Below, piece by piece: positions 45,840 through 54,880 of a DNA stretch of 64,000 nucleotides. Position numbers and translations under genes: made by a program. Origin of the DNA: Beijerinckia indica subsp. indica ATCC 9039. Its GTDB lineage: Bacteria > Pseudomonadota > Alphaproteobacteria > Rhizobiales > Beijerinckiaceae. A model generated the notes under the pieces. It searched no databases, had not been told where the DNA came from, and saw only the letters and a program-made list of their open reading frames with translations. Each line of letters starts with the position of its first letter. The stretch's first letter is position 1. The stretch is from the NCBI RefSeq assembly GCF_000019845.1, contig NC_010581.1, positions 2,981,501 to 3,045,500 of the forward strand. Direction: 5' to 3'.

Positions 45840-46406
45840 ATGAACATATTGAGAGATTTTATCCTTTCTACTTATATCATAGGCTTGTCGCCCACGTTTG
45901 CTGCTTGCTTGGACGTCCCTTCTTCTAGCGCGCAATCAGCGGTTGAAGTCTTTCTGCGTGAGCCAAAAGATTTACTTAAGCAGCCACTTGATTCGAGTAA
46001 GCTCAGTTATTCTGTCAAGGATCTGTTAACAGCTGATACAAAAAGCATATTACCAATACTGATTGAAATCGCGCGGACTGCACCATCGGAACAAAAGACC
46101 GCGATCGGTAGCGGAATGGCTAATGCCACCAATATTTGCCTCACTCTGGAGCCGAGCTCCTCTAAAGCAATCCGTGAAGCTGTCTATAGACTGGGTGACA
46201 ACAATTTATCAAAAGCGTTTACGACCCAGCTAGAACTTAATGCATCTGATGTGGCTTCAGGTGTTGAAATTGAAAGACCTACATATAGTCGCGGGATAGC
46301 TGAAAAGAGCGGAGAGTCCTGGCTGAAGATTCGTGGACCATTGGACTTAGGCAATGGGCAGCTCTGGAACCCTTTCGCACCATTGCCAATTCATAAAGTT
46401 AATTAG
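45840..46406 (+). CDS. Small exported protein of the polysaccharide locus
   Basis: A 188-residue protein with a hydrophobic leader (ILSTYIIGLSPTFAACLDVP) and cleavage expected near FAA. The mature part has SAVEVFLREPKDLLKQPLDS and TKSILPILIEIARTAPSEQK followed by AIGSGMANATNICL. This helical pattern is seen in small periplasmic proteins encoded in alphaproteobacterial exopolysaccharide loci, but I know of no assigned function. It follows the polymerase gene by about 190 bases in the same direction. ATG 45840 is used; a GTG three codons earlier is possible. Confidence 0.6.
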   Translation: MNILRDFILSTYIIGLSPTFAACLDVPSSSAQSAVEVFLREPKDLLKQPLDSSKLSYSVKDLLTADTKSILPILIEIARTAPSEQKTAIGSGMANATNICLTLEPSSSKAIREAVYRLGDNNLSKAFTTQLELNASDVASGVEIERPTYSRGIAEKSGESWLKIRGPLDLGNGQLWNPFAPLPIHKVN

Positions 46407-46479
46407 TTAGCCGTCCTTAAGGAACCGAAGCGCTCGCTGTGCCATCCTATATGTCGCTTATCCCGCTGCTCGTGAAATT

Positions 46480-47786
46480 GGACGGTTCTATTAACCGTGT
46501 CTGGAAGGCGAATTTAGTTGGTTTGATTGATTGGATGAGAGGGTCAGGACACTCCTCCTAATCCGATGAGAGGTTGGCTTCCGGCAGTGCCATTCTCTTT
46601 GGTGGCCTATGCCGGCTCCAGTCCGGCTCTGCGAAGCATGATCACCCTTTTGATGTTGTAGACGATGTTGGCCATGCCGATTTTGGTCGTCGCTGGGGCA
46701 AGGCCGATCGTGCAGATGAATAAGTCCATGCGGTCCTTCTGGACAGAGAAGACGTGCTCGACATGGGAGCGAACACTGATTTTGGCCGCATTGGCCTTGT
46801 GGATGCGCTGTGGCATCGGCTTGCCTTTCGGCTTCTTGCAGTGGGTGTGGCTGACAAAGCCGGTGTCATGCGGAAAGGCCTCGTTTTTCGCGGACCAATA
46901 GGCTGTGTCCGCCCAAACCGAGGATGCCATATGGTCTTGTCGAGCAATCCCTCGCGCAGCCGGGGCGCCTTCATAAGCTGAGGCGTCACTCGCCAGCCAT
47001 TTACGGATCAAGCCAAAGCTGCCTTCGCATCGACGCATGGTTCTGATAACCGAAGGTCGGAAGGCGATGCCGGCTGGGGGCGTCGTCCCGTCCTTGCGGA
47101 TTTTCGCCTTGGTGAAATTCGCTTACGCGGCCCTTCGGGTGATCGTCCAGCGCTCGTCGCGGTCCTTGTGCCACACTTTGGCGGGCCTCTTCTTCCTATC
47201 CTCGGGGATGCGGCCTGCCTTGATCGTCTCATTTTCCTCGCGCGTGTTGCGTTGTTTGGGCGGCAATTAGGCTGGCATCGACGATCTGCCCTGACATAGT
47301 GATGTAACCTGCAGCCCGAAGCGTGCCGTCGAGCCGATCAAACAACTCCTGTATGACACCTGCCCAGGTGCACTTTTCGCGAAATAGCCAGATCGTGCGC
47401 GCATCGGGAATGCGGTCGGACAGGCTCAAGCCCAGAAAACGCATGGAGGACTGTCTGTCGTTAATGAGAAACTCGGCTCTTTCGTCAGAGAGATTGTCCG
47501 CCGCCTGGATGACAAGAATTTTGAACATCATCACGGGATCAAAGGGCGAGCGCCGGCTTTGCGAGCCGTCCGAATAATCAAGTGCTGCGAGGAGGTCCGC
47601 CCGGAATATCTCGAAGTTGATCACTGAGCCAAACGTTTCGAGTTGATCACCCAAATCGCTCAGGCGCTTCAAGCGATTATCGACATCGAAAAATCCTCGC
47701 TGCCAACGCATCGACGCATCTCCGATACCACCAAGACGATGGAATCAGAATATCACACGCCTAGCGAGTTTTTTTTAGAACCGTCC
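46480..47786 (-). mobile_element. IS5-family element, full length but defective
   Basis: Perfect 11-bp inverted ends GGACGGTTCTA at 46480-46490 and TAGAACCGTCC at 47776-47786 define an element of about 1.3 kb. The transposase is on the minus strand. N-terminal half: RGFFDVDNRLKRLSDLGDQL, IQAADNLSDERAEFLINDRQ, RIPDARTIWLFREK, GQIVDASLIAAQ. C-terminal half: VWADTAYWSAKNEAFPHD, VRSHVEHVFSVQKDRMD, TKIGMANIVYNIKRVIMLRR. The middle (about 47000-47230) contains a stop and frameshifts, so the gene is inactive. Its right end lies inside another IS5 remnant. Confidence 0.85.
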
Positions 47787-48189
47787 AGCTTCATGTTGTT
47801 TGCGACGGCGCCGGCAAACCGCTCGTCATGCTGCTCACCGAAGGTCAGATGAGCGATCACAAGGGCGCCCGGCTGATGTTGAAGGCGCTGCCAGATGCGA
47901 AAGCCCTGATCGCTGATCGGGCTATGACAGCAATTGGTTCTGAGCAGCCTTGAAGGAGTGGGGAACCGACCCCTGCATTCCGCCCACCAAAAGCCGAAAG
48001 TTGCCAGTCGACTACGACAAGGCGCTCTATCCCCAGCGCCATAAGATCGAAAATCTCTTCGCCAAGCTTAAGGATTGGCGTCGCATCGCCACGCACTATG
48101 ATCGATGCGCCCAAACCTTCTTCCCGGCAATCTGCATCACCGCAACCGTCGCATTCTATCTCAATCAATGGGTCCTAAGCCTAGCTTAA
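47787..48189 (+). pseudogene. IS5-family (IS427-like) transposase, C-terminal part
   Basis: Starting directly at the end of the previous element, the + strand reads LHVVCDGAGKPLVMLLTEGQ, MSDHKGARLMLKALPDA, then after a frameshift CIPPTKSRKLPVDYDKALYP, QRHKIENLFAKLKDWRRIA and ATVAFYLNQWVLSLA. The N-terminal part is missing, so this copy was interrupted when the IS5-type element to its left inserted. Confidence 0.82.
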
Positions 48190-48389
48190 GGTGTATCGTC
48201 GGGTTCCTCCCCAAAACCGGTCATCTTGCATATGACCCACACGACTAAAAGCATCACGATCGCGGCAATCCACATTATTGCGGCAAATACGACAATAAGG
48301 GGAGAAGGGATCGCTTGCCAGAATTCCCGAATCGCACGGCGATATTTATCCAAAGTAATGATTTCATTGCTTATGAGCGGCCAGCGCAT
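48186..48389 (-). CDS. Small hypothetical membrane protein
   Basis: 67 residues with one long hydrophobic segment (LIVVFAAIMWIAAIVMLLVV) and a charged tail (KMTGFGEEPDDTP). AAGGGGTAGGT stands before the ATG at 48389. The stop overlaps the IS5 remnant by four bases. No family is recognised; it might be a lone remnant of a plasmid or phage module together with the next gene. Confidence 0.45.
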   Translation of the reverse strand: MRWPLISNEIITLDKYRRAIREFWQAIPSPLIVVFAAIMWIAAIVMLLVVWVICKMTGFGEEPDDTP

Positions 48390-48449
48390 ACCTACCCCTT
48401 TTTTGCCATCTCATGTTCCTTGATTTGGGCGAATAATACGGTGTGATCC

Positions 48450-48740
48450 TTAAGGGAGGTGAATGTGAGAAATGCGGTGCAAGCAAACCCAGACGTCCCA
48501 AGACCGCGCGCTAGCGGCTTTGAACGCCACGTCAGCATCGTCCAAAGCGATCAAAAGGTCTTGGAATCCATCGGAAGAGAGAGTCTCTGGGTCGTGCATA
48601 GTCTCGTCAACCTGTACACTTGCAGCCACCAACTCGTCTCGGGTTTGATCGAGAACGCGTTCAGCATCCGCCCACGCGAGACGGGCCAGATACTCATCAT
48701 ACGACTGCGTCGGCTGGCTGTAATAGAGGCGTTGAGACAT
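48450..48740 (-). CDS. Hypothetical protein
   Basis: 96 residues, acidic and helical (SYDEYLARLAWADAERVLDQ, TRDELVAASVQVDETMHD). No domain is recognised. It points in the same direction as the small membrane protein, 60 bases downstream, and the two may be one transcript. The amino acid composition is that of a real protein rather than a chance frame. Confidence 0.45.
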   Translation of the reverse strand: MSQRLYYSQPTQSYDEYLARLAWADAERVLDQTRDELVAASVQVDETMHDPETLSSDGFQDLLIALDDADVAFKAASARSWDVWVCLHRISHIHLP

Positions 48741-49540
48741 ATCAGTAACCTATATTTATTTTTGAGCTTGTGTCGCTATCACTACGTTGATTTTTGAGGG
48801 GTTACGAATATTTTGCGTCCAAAGCAACCTTGAACAGCAAACTCGCATATAGTGGCGCTTGTAAATCAGGCTTTCAACTGTGGCATAAGGCTTGAAAATT
48901 TACGTTCGGCTTTAGTTTTTGTACTCACTTTTATTTTAAATCAAAGCAGCGCCAATATTATGGCTATTTTATGGTATAATATTTTTATTTCGTCTATATG
49001 ACGCTGTATATATTACGATTTTAATTTTACCATGAGAATGATTAGCTTATCAACTATGCTGGCATGTCGTGCTTTTATTCTTGTCGATCGTCGTTGCTAC
49101 GTTCATAATATCATGGGTAGTGTTTGCTCGGTCACGCATGGCTTTGAGCGTCAAGCCGGATGAGACTGGTAAAAAGCCTGGGATTTTATGCGGCTCGAAG
49201 CAAGAGCCGCATGGGTTGAAAGATCGGATGAAGGGGCAATGCCGAAAGGTCAGGCTTTTCACGATGCCACTGCCGGAGATTGTCATTCGTACAGTAGCTC
49301 GGGCCGCCGCTTTTGTGGTGCCGACCGTCTTGGCCTTGCGCAGATACTTTCCCGCATAGGTCTCGTTATGGGTGGGGCAGCGATAACGTGCTGGTCAAGG
49401 CCAAGACGCTTTGGATCGCCGCTCCCGAATGGCAGCCGATGCGCCGCTTGGTCGAAGATATCCTAAGGAAGCTCTGCATAAGCGGAGAATTTAGTTTAGA
49501 TACAGATTTTTAGTCATTTTGGCGGCCACAGCGGTGTTTA
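48741..49540. other. Unassigned stretch
   Basis: About 800 bases without a convincing gene. The part 48760-49050 is A+T-rich. A 96-codon frame from 49069 begins with a hydrophobic helix (LLFLSIVVATFIISWVVFA) and then turns into sequence that looks like scrambled transposase. Confidence 0.35.
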
Positions 49541-50010
49541 TCAAACTGATGGGGGATAATTTGGTTTTCTCCCTGTATGGAGTGGAAAGCCCTTGAGTGG
49601 GCGCGCTATGCCTGTTGCAGCCGCAGCAGATGACGGCGAGCCATGAACAGATTGGCAAGCGAGCATGTGACGAACAGGCCATGGGCATTTTTGCGCCTGA
49701 TCGGCGTTCTTGGTCAAGGACGGGGCATGGATGATCGTCGCGTCGACGATCGTGCCGGTGGAGACTTTCAATCCTTTCGCCTCCAGATGACGATGCACCT
49801 CCTGGAAGAGAGAACCACCGAGGTCATGGGCTTCGAGCAGATGGCGGAAGCGGCAGATCGTGGTCTCATCCGGCACAGGTTCGCGGCCGAGATCAATGCC
49901 GGCGAACTGGCACATCGTCAGCGCGATCGAGCATAGGAGGGTATTTCGCGACACGCGAAATACCCGCATCGTGAGACGCATGAGACGGGCGGACGATAAA
50001 AGGAATTCGA
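49541..50010 (-). pseudogene. IS5-family transposase with internal deletion
   Basis: The minus strand reads MCQFAGIDLGREPVPDETTI, CRFRHLLEAHDLGGSLFQEV and GLKVSTGTIVDATIIHAPSL (first Asp), then passes directly to the C-terminal end (VTCSLANLFMARRHLLRL in an adjacent phase). The central and second catalytic parts are deleted around 49690. Confidence 0.8.
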
Positions 50011-50190
50011 ACAGAAAAGGCGCGGCTTTGAGCGCGCCGCGCACGCGCCCGATTGATTCAGATCTTATACAGTTTGTCGAAGCCCTTGCGATTGCGGACG
50101 CAAGGCGCGATCATCTCGCCGTGAGAAATCCGATCTGCGTGCCTCCAAGCACTGACAAGACACGAATGCAACAGGTGGGAGTATCGACCC

Positions 50191-51790
50191 ATGACGCGCG
50201 CTGCCGTCTACGCAAGATTCTCGACTGAGCTCCAGAACGAAAAATCCACCGACGATCAGATCGCTCTTTGCCGTGCGCATGCTGCACGGCAAGGATTTGA
50301 TATTGTCGCGACATATGAAGACAAAGCACGTTCGGGCGCTTCCGTTTTCGGGCGTGATGGTTTGATGCACCTTATGGATGCGGCGCGTGAACATATGTTC
50401 GAAGTCGTGCTGGTCGAAGCCCTCGACCGTCTCTCGCGCGACATGGAAAATCTGGCAGGGATACACAAAAGGCTGTCCTTTCTCGGAATCCAGATCCATG
50501 CGGTCCATGATGGCATGGCTGACGCCATCCTCGTGGGCATTCGTGGATTGGTCGGCCAGATGCAGCGCGAGGATGGAGCCAAAAAGGTTCGGCGGGGAAT
50601 GATGGGCATCATACGCGACGGCCGTCATGCCGGTGGCCGGGCTTATGGCTATCGTCCTGTAGCCGGCCAGTGGGGCGAACTTGAGATTCTCGAGAACGAA
50701 GCCTCTGTGATCCGCAGGATTTTCGAACTTTATGCCACAGGCCGTCCCCCACGTGAGATCGCCGGTGATCTCAATAAGGAAGGCATAGTCCCGCCTCGCG
50801 GGACAAAATGGAATGCCTCGACGATCAACGGCAATGCCCAGCGCGGTTCAGGACTTATCTTTTCTTTAATAAGCTCTATGTCGGGCGCATCGTCTGGAAC
50901 AAGGTTCGAATGGTGAAGAACCCGGACACGGGCAAACGCATCTCACGGCCCAACCCTCGCGATCAGTGGCAAACCATTGATGTGCCGGAGCTGCGCATCA
51001 TTGCTGATACCCTTTGGGATCGGGTTCAAGACTTGAAAGGCGAAAAAGTACGGCTAACGAGCCAGGCCAAGCGGAGGCCACCTCACCTACTCTCCGGTCT
51101 CTTGCGTTGCGGGTGTTGCGGCCCGGGAATGTCGGTGCATGATCGGGACAAGACCGGAAAGACCCGTATTCGCTGCTCAGCCGTGCGGGAAAGTGGCAGC
51201 TGTTCAAATCGACGAATCATTTATCTCCCCGACGTCGAAAAAGCCGTGCTTGGGGTATGGCCGAGGAACTAAAGGATCCCCAACTCATCGAGACTTATGT
51301 TCGCAGCTATAATGAGGAGCGTCAGCGTTTAGCCGCAACGGCTATCAAGACAAGAAGGCAGCTGGAAGAGGAAAACGCGACCGGCTTACAAACGAGCGCG
51401 AGCGCACCATAGACCTGGCCGTTAAAGGCGTGATCGGGGAGCAGGAAGCGACGGTTCGAATTCCCGCCTTAAAAGCCGAAATCCTCCAGATCGAGCTTGA
51501 ACTGGCCTCGTTGGAGGAAGAGCCCAAAATCATTGCCTTGCATCCCGCAGCGATCGAGAAATATCTCGAAACGGTCGACCGTCTGGCAATCGTCCTCGCG
51601 GATCATGCCCAGGCTAAGGATGATCGGGGAAACCTTATCAAGGATCTGCGATCCTTGATCCACAGCGTCATAATTCACCCCAATTTGCCTGGAGAAGGCT
51701 TCAAAGTGGAGGTGAAGGGCAAACTTGCAGCACTTATTAGCGGGCTTAGCGGGCAAGTCTTTCCGCAAGCGCTGCGTAGTGGGTGTAAGG
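50191..51790 (+). pseudogene. Large serine recombinase, frameshifted
   Basis: A resolvase/invertase-type large serine recombinase of about 530 residues. The catalytic domain is intact (AAVYARFSTELQNEKSTDDQ, with the nucleophile Ser at residue 11, and EALDRLSRDMENLAGI). The recombinase domain follows (GRAYGYRPVAGQW, IRRIFELYATGRPPREIAGD, WNASTINGNAQRG) up to a frameshift near 50860. A second frame gives RIVWNKVRMVKNPDTGKRIS and the zinc ribbon SGLLRCGCCGPGMSVHDRD; a third, from about 51250 and again 51400, gives the coiled C-terminus. The last codons run into the tRNA fragment at 51791. It is a paralogue of the piece at 20010-20705. Confidence 0.87.
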
Positions 51791-51840
51791 TGGTAGCGGA
51801 GGAGGGACTCGAACCCCCGACACAAGGATTATGATTCCTC
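51791..51840 (-). tRNA. 3' part of a tRNA with anticodon CAT (attachment site)
   Basis: Read on the minus strand this 50-bp piece has the anticodon arm GAGGA-ATCATAA-TCCTT, variable loop, T-arm GGGGG-TTCGAGT-CCCTC, acceptor strand CTCCGCT, a discriminator A and an encoded CCA. The anticodon CAT and general sequence fit elongator tRNA-Met (tRNA-Ile2 is less likely). The D-arm and 5' acceptor strand are missing. It lies beside an integrase gene and is the expected remnant when an element integrates into the 3' end of a tRNA gene. Confidence 0.8.
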
Positions 51841-51907
51841 TTATTTTATACACTAATTATTTGATTTATATATGCTATACTCACACCATGTCGCGTCTGT
51901 GTCGCAT

Positions 51908-53131
51908 TCAACCTAAAAGTACGCGCTCTGCTTGGGCAAGCTCATCAGCATCATCCACACGCGGAAATAGGTGAGAATAAGTGTCGAGGGTCATCGCGAT
52001 GGTTGAGTGCCCGAGACGTTCTTGAACCAGCTTCGGCGGCAATTCTAGTCCGCCATCGGCCTTTCGGTTTATGAGCCATGAGGCGTAGAAATGCCGAAGC
52101 GCATGCAAGCCTGGATATTTTGCGGCCTCGATCGGCTTGCCTTCTTTGTCCAACCCTGGAACCGTCACGCCAGCCGCGATCCACGCAGGGATGAGCCCAC
52201 GTTGCGCAATATTGGCATGATGCTCGGGCCGGCCGTTCCCCGTAGGAAAAACAAGATCCGCCGTACCCTTCGGACAAGCCAATCGCCATTCACGCAATGT
52301 GTCTATCACGATTGGCGGCATCGGGATCTTGCGCTCGCCCGCCCCTGATTTTGGCGGCCCAGCTACATTGCGTTTATCCATTCTCTGCCGAACATGCAGT
52401 TCGCGTCGCTCGAAATCGAGATCAGCCCACCGCAAGCCACGAAGCTCAGAAGCACGAAGGCCCGTGAAAGTAGCCGTGAGTAGCAATGGCCGATATTGGC
52501 CTTGCAAAGCCCCGATAAACGCTTTGATTTCGTTAGGCGTCGGAATATCGATCCCAACTTTCAGTTTGCCTTTCTGCCTATCATCTTTTTTCTTTTCAGA
52601 GCTGCGGCGACGCCCTGATCGAAGGTCCCGCACGACATTTCGCGACACAAGTCCACGCTCCTGGGCGTCGCCAAGCATGGCACCAAGGCTCGAAACAATC
52701 CGCTTGATCATGTCAGCCGATCGCGCCGCGCCCTCCCCTGCGCCTGGCGCCGGATCGCCGCGTCGCAGCTTGTCCTCCAATTCGCGGATCATGGGAACGG
52801 TCAATTGTGAAAGCTTCAGCCTGCCAATGAACGGCACAAGATGAAGACGAACATGCTGTTCATAAGAATCGAGAGTTGATGATTCGAGTCTGCGCCCGCG
52901 CCCGGTTTCGAGCCACAAATTTGCCGCTTCGGTCACGGTCACGCTCGCACTATCAGGTGTATGCGTACCTTCCCGAATCTCGACATTAGCCTTCGCATGG
53001 AAAGCATCTGCTTCTTTCTTGCGATCAAAAGTTTTGAGATGGCGCTTTCCGGCTTGGTCGACATAATCGGCGACCCAGGCCTCTTTCTTCTCACCCTTTG
53101 CCGTGGTCCAGCTACGCTTTCGAACTGACAT
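51908..53131 (-). CDS. Tyrosine-type site-specific integrase
   Basis: A 407-residue phage/island integrase. N-terminal AP2-like and SAM-like core-binding domains (RKRSWTTAKGEKKEAWVADY, LESSTLDSYEQHVRLHLVPF) precede a catalytic domain with TFTGLRASELRGLRW (first Arg), LHALRHFYASW (HxxR) and LGHSTIAMTLDTYSHLF (nucleophile Tyr). ATG 53131 with GAGGG upstream gives the family length. The gene ends 68 bases from the tRNA fragment, the normal position for the integrase of a tRNA-targeting island. Confidence 0.93.
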   Translation of the reverse strand: MSVRKRSWTTAKGEKKEAWVADYVDQAGKRHLKTFDRKKEADAFHAKANVEIREGTHTPDSASVTVTEAANLWLETGRGRRLESSTLDSYEQHVRLHLVPFIGRLKLSQLTVPMIRELEDKLRRGDPAPGAGEGAARSADMIKRIVSSLGAMLGDAQERGLVSRNVVRDLRSGRRRSSEKKKDDRQKGKLKVGIDIPTPNEIKAFIGALQGQYRPLLLTATFTGLRASELRGLRWADLDFERRELHVRQRMDKRNVAGPPKSGAGERKIPMPPIVIDTLREWRLACPKGTADLVFPTGNGRPEHHANIAQRGLIPAWIAAGVTVPGLDKEGKPIEAAKYPGLHALRHFYASWLINRKADGGLELPPKLVQERLGHSTIAMTLDTYSHLFPRVDDADELAQAERVLLG

Positions 53132-53210
53132 GCCGACGCCCTCATCCGATAGGTCGATCATGTCGCACAAAAATCCTCACGTCAATAGGCACATCATTCC
53201 ATTGCCAGCC

Positions 53211-53244
53211 CTGTTCATATGTGTATAAATACACATATGAACAG
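53211..53244. promoter_or_regulatory. Perfect 34-bp palindrome at the hicA start
   Basis: CTGTTCATATGTGTAT is followed by AA and then by its exact inverse complement, ending inside the first codons of hicA (ATG 53237). HicB antitoxins bind palindromic operators through their ribbon-helix-helix or HTH domain and repress their own operon, so this is the probable autoregulatory operator, overlapping the translation start. Confidence 0.75.
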
Positions 53245-53425
53245 CCGCGCCGTCATAGCCGCCCTTGAAGCCGATGGATGGAAAAAGGTCGGCCAGAAAG
53301 GCAGCCACGTTCAATTCAAACATCCGACGAAACCGGGCCGGGTGACTGTTCCCCATCCCTCGCGCGAATTGCCCAAAGGCACATTACGGAGCATCGAGAA
53401 GCAAGCTGCTCTCAGTATAGGATAG
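53237..53425 (+). CDS. hicA: HicA-family toxin
   Basis: A 62-residue double-stranded-RNA-binding-like mRNA interferase. The sequence begins with the usual short helix (MNSRAVIAALEADGWKKV) and has the conserved catalytic His in GSHVQFKHPTKPGRVTVP, followed by ELPKGTLRSIEKQA. ATG 53237 lies inside the operator palindrome; an earlier in-frame codon is less likely. It is followed at four bases by hicB, toxin first, as in most hicAB pairs. Confidence 0.92.
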   Translation: MNSRAVIAALEADGWKKVGQKGSHVQFKHPTKPGRVTVPHPSRELPKGTLRSIEKQAALSIG

Positions 53426-53429
53426 CGCC

Positions 53430-53828
53430 ATGCGCCAATACATCGCTCTCATCCACAAGGAAGCCGATAGCGATTATGGGGTTTCCTTCCCAGACTTCCC
53501 CGGCTGCATCACGGCCGGGACGACGCTCGATGAAGCCCGCGCCATGGCCGAAGAAGCCCTTGCTCTGCATATCGAAGGGCTGGCGGAAGATGGAGAGGCA
53601 GTTCCGGAGCCATCTTCTCTTGAAACGGTGATGGCCGCTCAGGAAAACCGGCGGGGGGTGGCGATCCTTGTTCCCGCTCCTGCCGCAGCGCCAAAATCCG
53701 TCCGGGTCAATGTGACACTACCCGAGGACGTTCTTGCGCAAATCGATCGCTACGCTGAGAGCCACGGCCTAACCCGCTCTGGCTTCCTCGCCCAGGCTGC
53801 GAAACATGCCATGCTTGAAAAGGCGTGA
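53430..53828 (+). CDS. hicB: HicB-family antitoxin
   Basis: A 132-residue antitoxin. The N-terminal partial RNase-H-like fold has YIALIHKEADSDYGVSFPDF, PGCITAGTTLDEARAMAEEA and ALHIEGL; the C-terminal part (RVNVTLPEDVLAQIDRYAES, HGLTRSGFLAQAAKHAM) is a ribbon-helix-helix DNA-binding domain. It neutralises HicA and should bind the upstream palindrome. The ribosome site AGGATAG is just before ATG 53430. Confidence 0.93.
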   Translation: MRQYIALIHKEADSDYGVSFPDFPGCITAGTTLDEARAMAEEALALHIEGLAEDGEAVPEPSSLETVMAAQENRRGVAILVPAPAAAPKSVRVNVTLPEDVLAQIDRYAESHGLTRSGFLAQAAKHAMLEKA

Positions 53829-54045
53829 TACCCAATTTTTGTCGTCAAAAAGTTTATTGGTCTGGTTCTCCGCGCAACCGTTCGGCTACCTGTAGGGCTA
53901 TCGGCATAGCCTTCCAAGAGCTGGGAATGATAGCTTGCCTCGCGCAAACCCCAGCGCTTGATGCTACAGTTCTTCTGTGAATGAGTTCGAACAAAATGTT
54001 TAAGAATACATTGACATTCTTTGCGAACCGTTTAAGACTGTTGAG

Positions 54046-54576
54046 ATGGAATATGGCACTTTTGAAGCAATATTGAGCCGGTTGCATAAGATCAAATCGG
54101 AAGAGGAAAAAGCATTCCGCTCACGCCTTCGTATTTTGCGCGATATCAACGTTCCAAACGTGAGACGGCCAGGAAAAGGAGCAAGAGTAGATTATCGTTT
54201 TAGTGATCTTTTCATTACCCATCTTGGGTTAATATACGATAAAGCAGGATTTCCTCCGTCGATTATCAAGGAGATTGTAGAAGAAATAGAAAAACCTGAT
54301 AAGTCTGGAAATTTATTGGACACTATTCGTGAAAGCTCATTAGACTTATGGTATCGTCTGACAACGTCTAAACCTAACGCTGAAGGGAAAAGTGATGGGA
54401 TTACCCTAGAATTGCGCACCCTTTCCGATCATTTCAACTATCTCAAAACACAGGAGATAGATCCGCAAAACCATGATGCACCCGTCTCATGGTCGATGGT
54501 TGTCTCTTACAGTTTAGTGAATGTCACAGCTGCTTATCGTGATTGCAGAAAAGCGGCTCCGAAATATGAGGTATAA
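54046..54576 (+). CDS. Hypothetical island protein
   Basis: A 176-residue protein. No family is recognised. The first part (LSRLHKIKSEEEKAFRSRLR, ILRDINVPNVRRPGKGARVD, YRFSDLFITHLGLIYDKAGF) resembles the MerR-like or phage helix-turn-helix proteins that read a small N-terminal domain, but this is weak. It is lower in G+C than the genes after it. Three bases separate it from the excisionase-like gene, so the two are an operon. Confidence 0.6.
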   Translation: MEYGTFEAILSRLHKIKSEEEKAFRSRLRILRDINVPNVRRPGKGARVDYRFSDLFITHLGLIYDKAGFPPSIIKEIVEEIEKPDKSGNLLDTIRESSLDLWYRLTTSKPNAEGKSDGITLELRTLSDHFNYLKTQEIDPQNHDAPVSWSMVVSYSLVNVTAAYRDCRKAAPKYEV

Positions 54577-54579
54577 TAG

Positions 54580-54825
54580 ATGGGTATAAATGTTAAAGAT
54601 AACATAGACGTCTATAGGGGTCTTTCGCAGAAACCGTCGCTCGGAGATGACCTCCTCGAAGGAATGGCCAAGATAGCCGCCTTCTATGGGATCCCGCCAA
54701 GCAAGGGCTACCATCTTGCCGCGAATGGACACCTCCCTGGGGTCTTCAAAATGGGCCGCAAGATATTTCTTTCGAAATCCGCCGCACGCGAGGGGATTTC
54801 GAAGAAAGCGAGAGGAGAAATTTGA
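54580..54825 (+). CDS. Excisionase/AlpA-like DNA-binding protein
   Basis: An 81-residue protein with the winged-helix pattern of AlpA/Xis-type proteins: MAKIAAFYGIPPSKGYHLAA, NGHLPGVFKMGRKIFLSKSA. In this family the segment G-x-LPGVFK-GRK is the wing and recognition helix end. It probably controls excision or transcription of the island together with the integrase. It is translated right after the previous gene and followed by a hairpin-containing spacer. Confidence 0.7.
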   Translation: MGINVKDNIDVYRGLSQKPSLGDDLLEGMAKIAAFYGIPPSKGYHLAANGHLPGVFKMGRKIFLSKSAAREGISKKARGEI

Positions 54826-54847
54826 ATGATGAGGCCAGAACAAAGAA

Positions 54848-54880
54848 ACCCGGCCATCGTGCGCCAACACGAAGCCGGGT
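54848..54880 (+). other. Two-step hairpin in the spacer
   Basis: ACCCGGC and GCCGGGT pair around an inner stem TCGTG-CGCCAA-CACGA. The spacer 54826-55022 can be read as a 68-codon frame that overlaps the next gene, but its composition does not look like protein. A leader RNA, attenuator or small RNA is possible. Confidence 0.4.

Noticed and set aside
51430..51834. A separate gene ending in the tRNA fragment
   Set aside because: It is the frameshifted C-terminal part of the serine recombinase; its last codons are a spurious reading of tRNA sequence.
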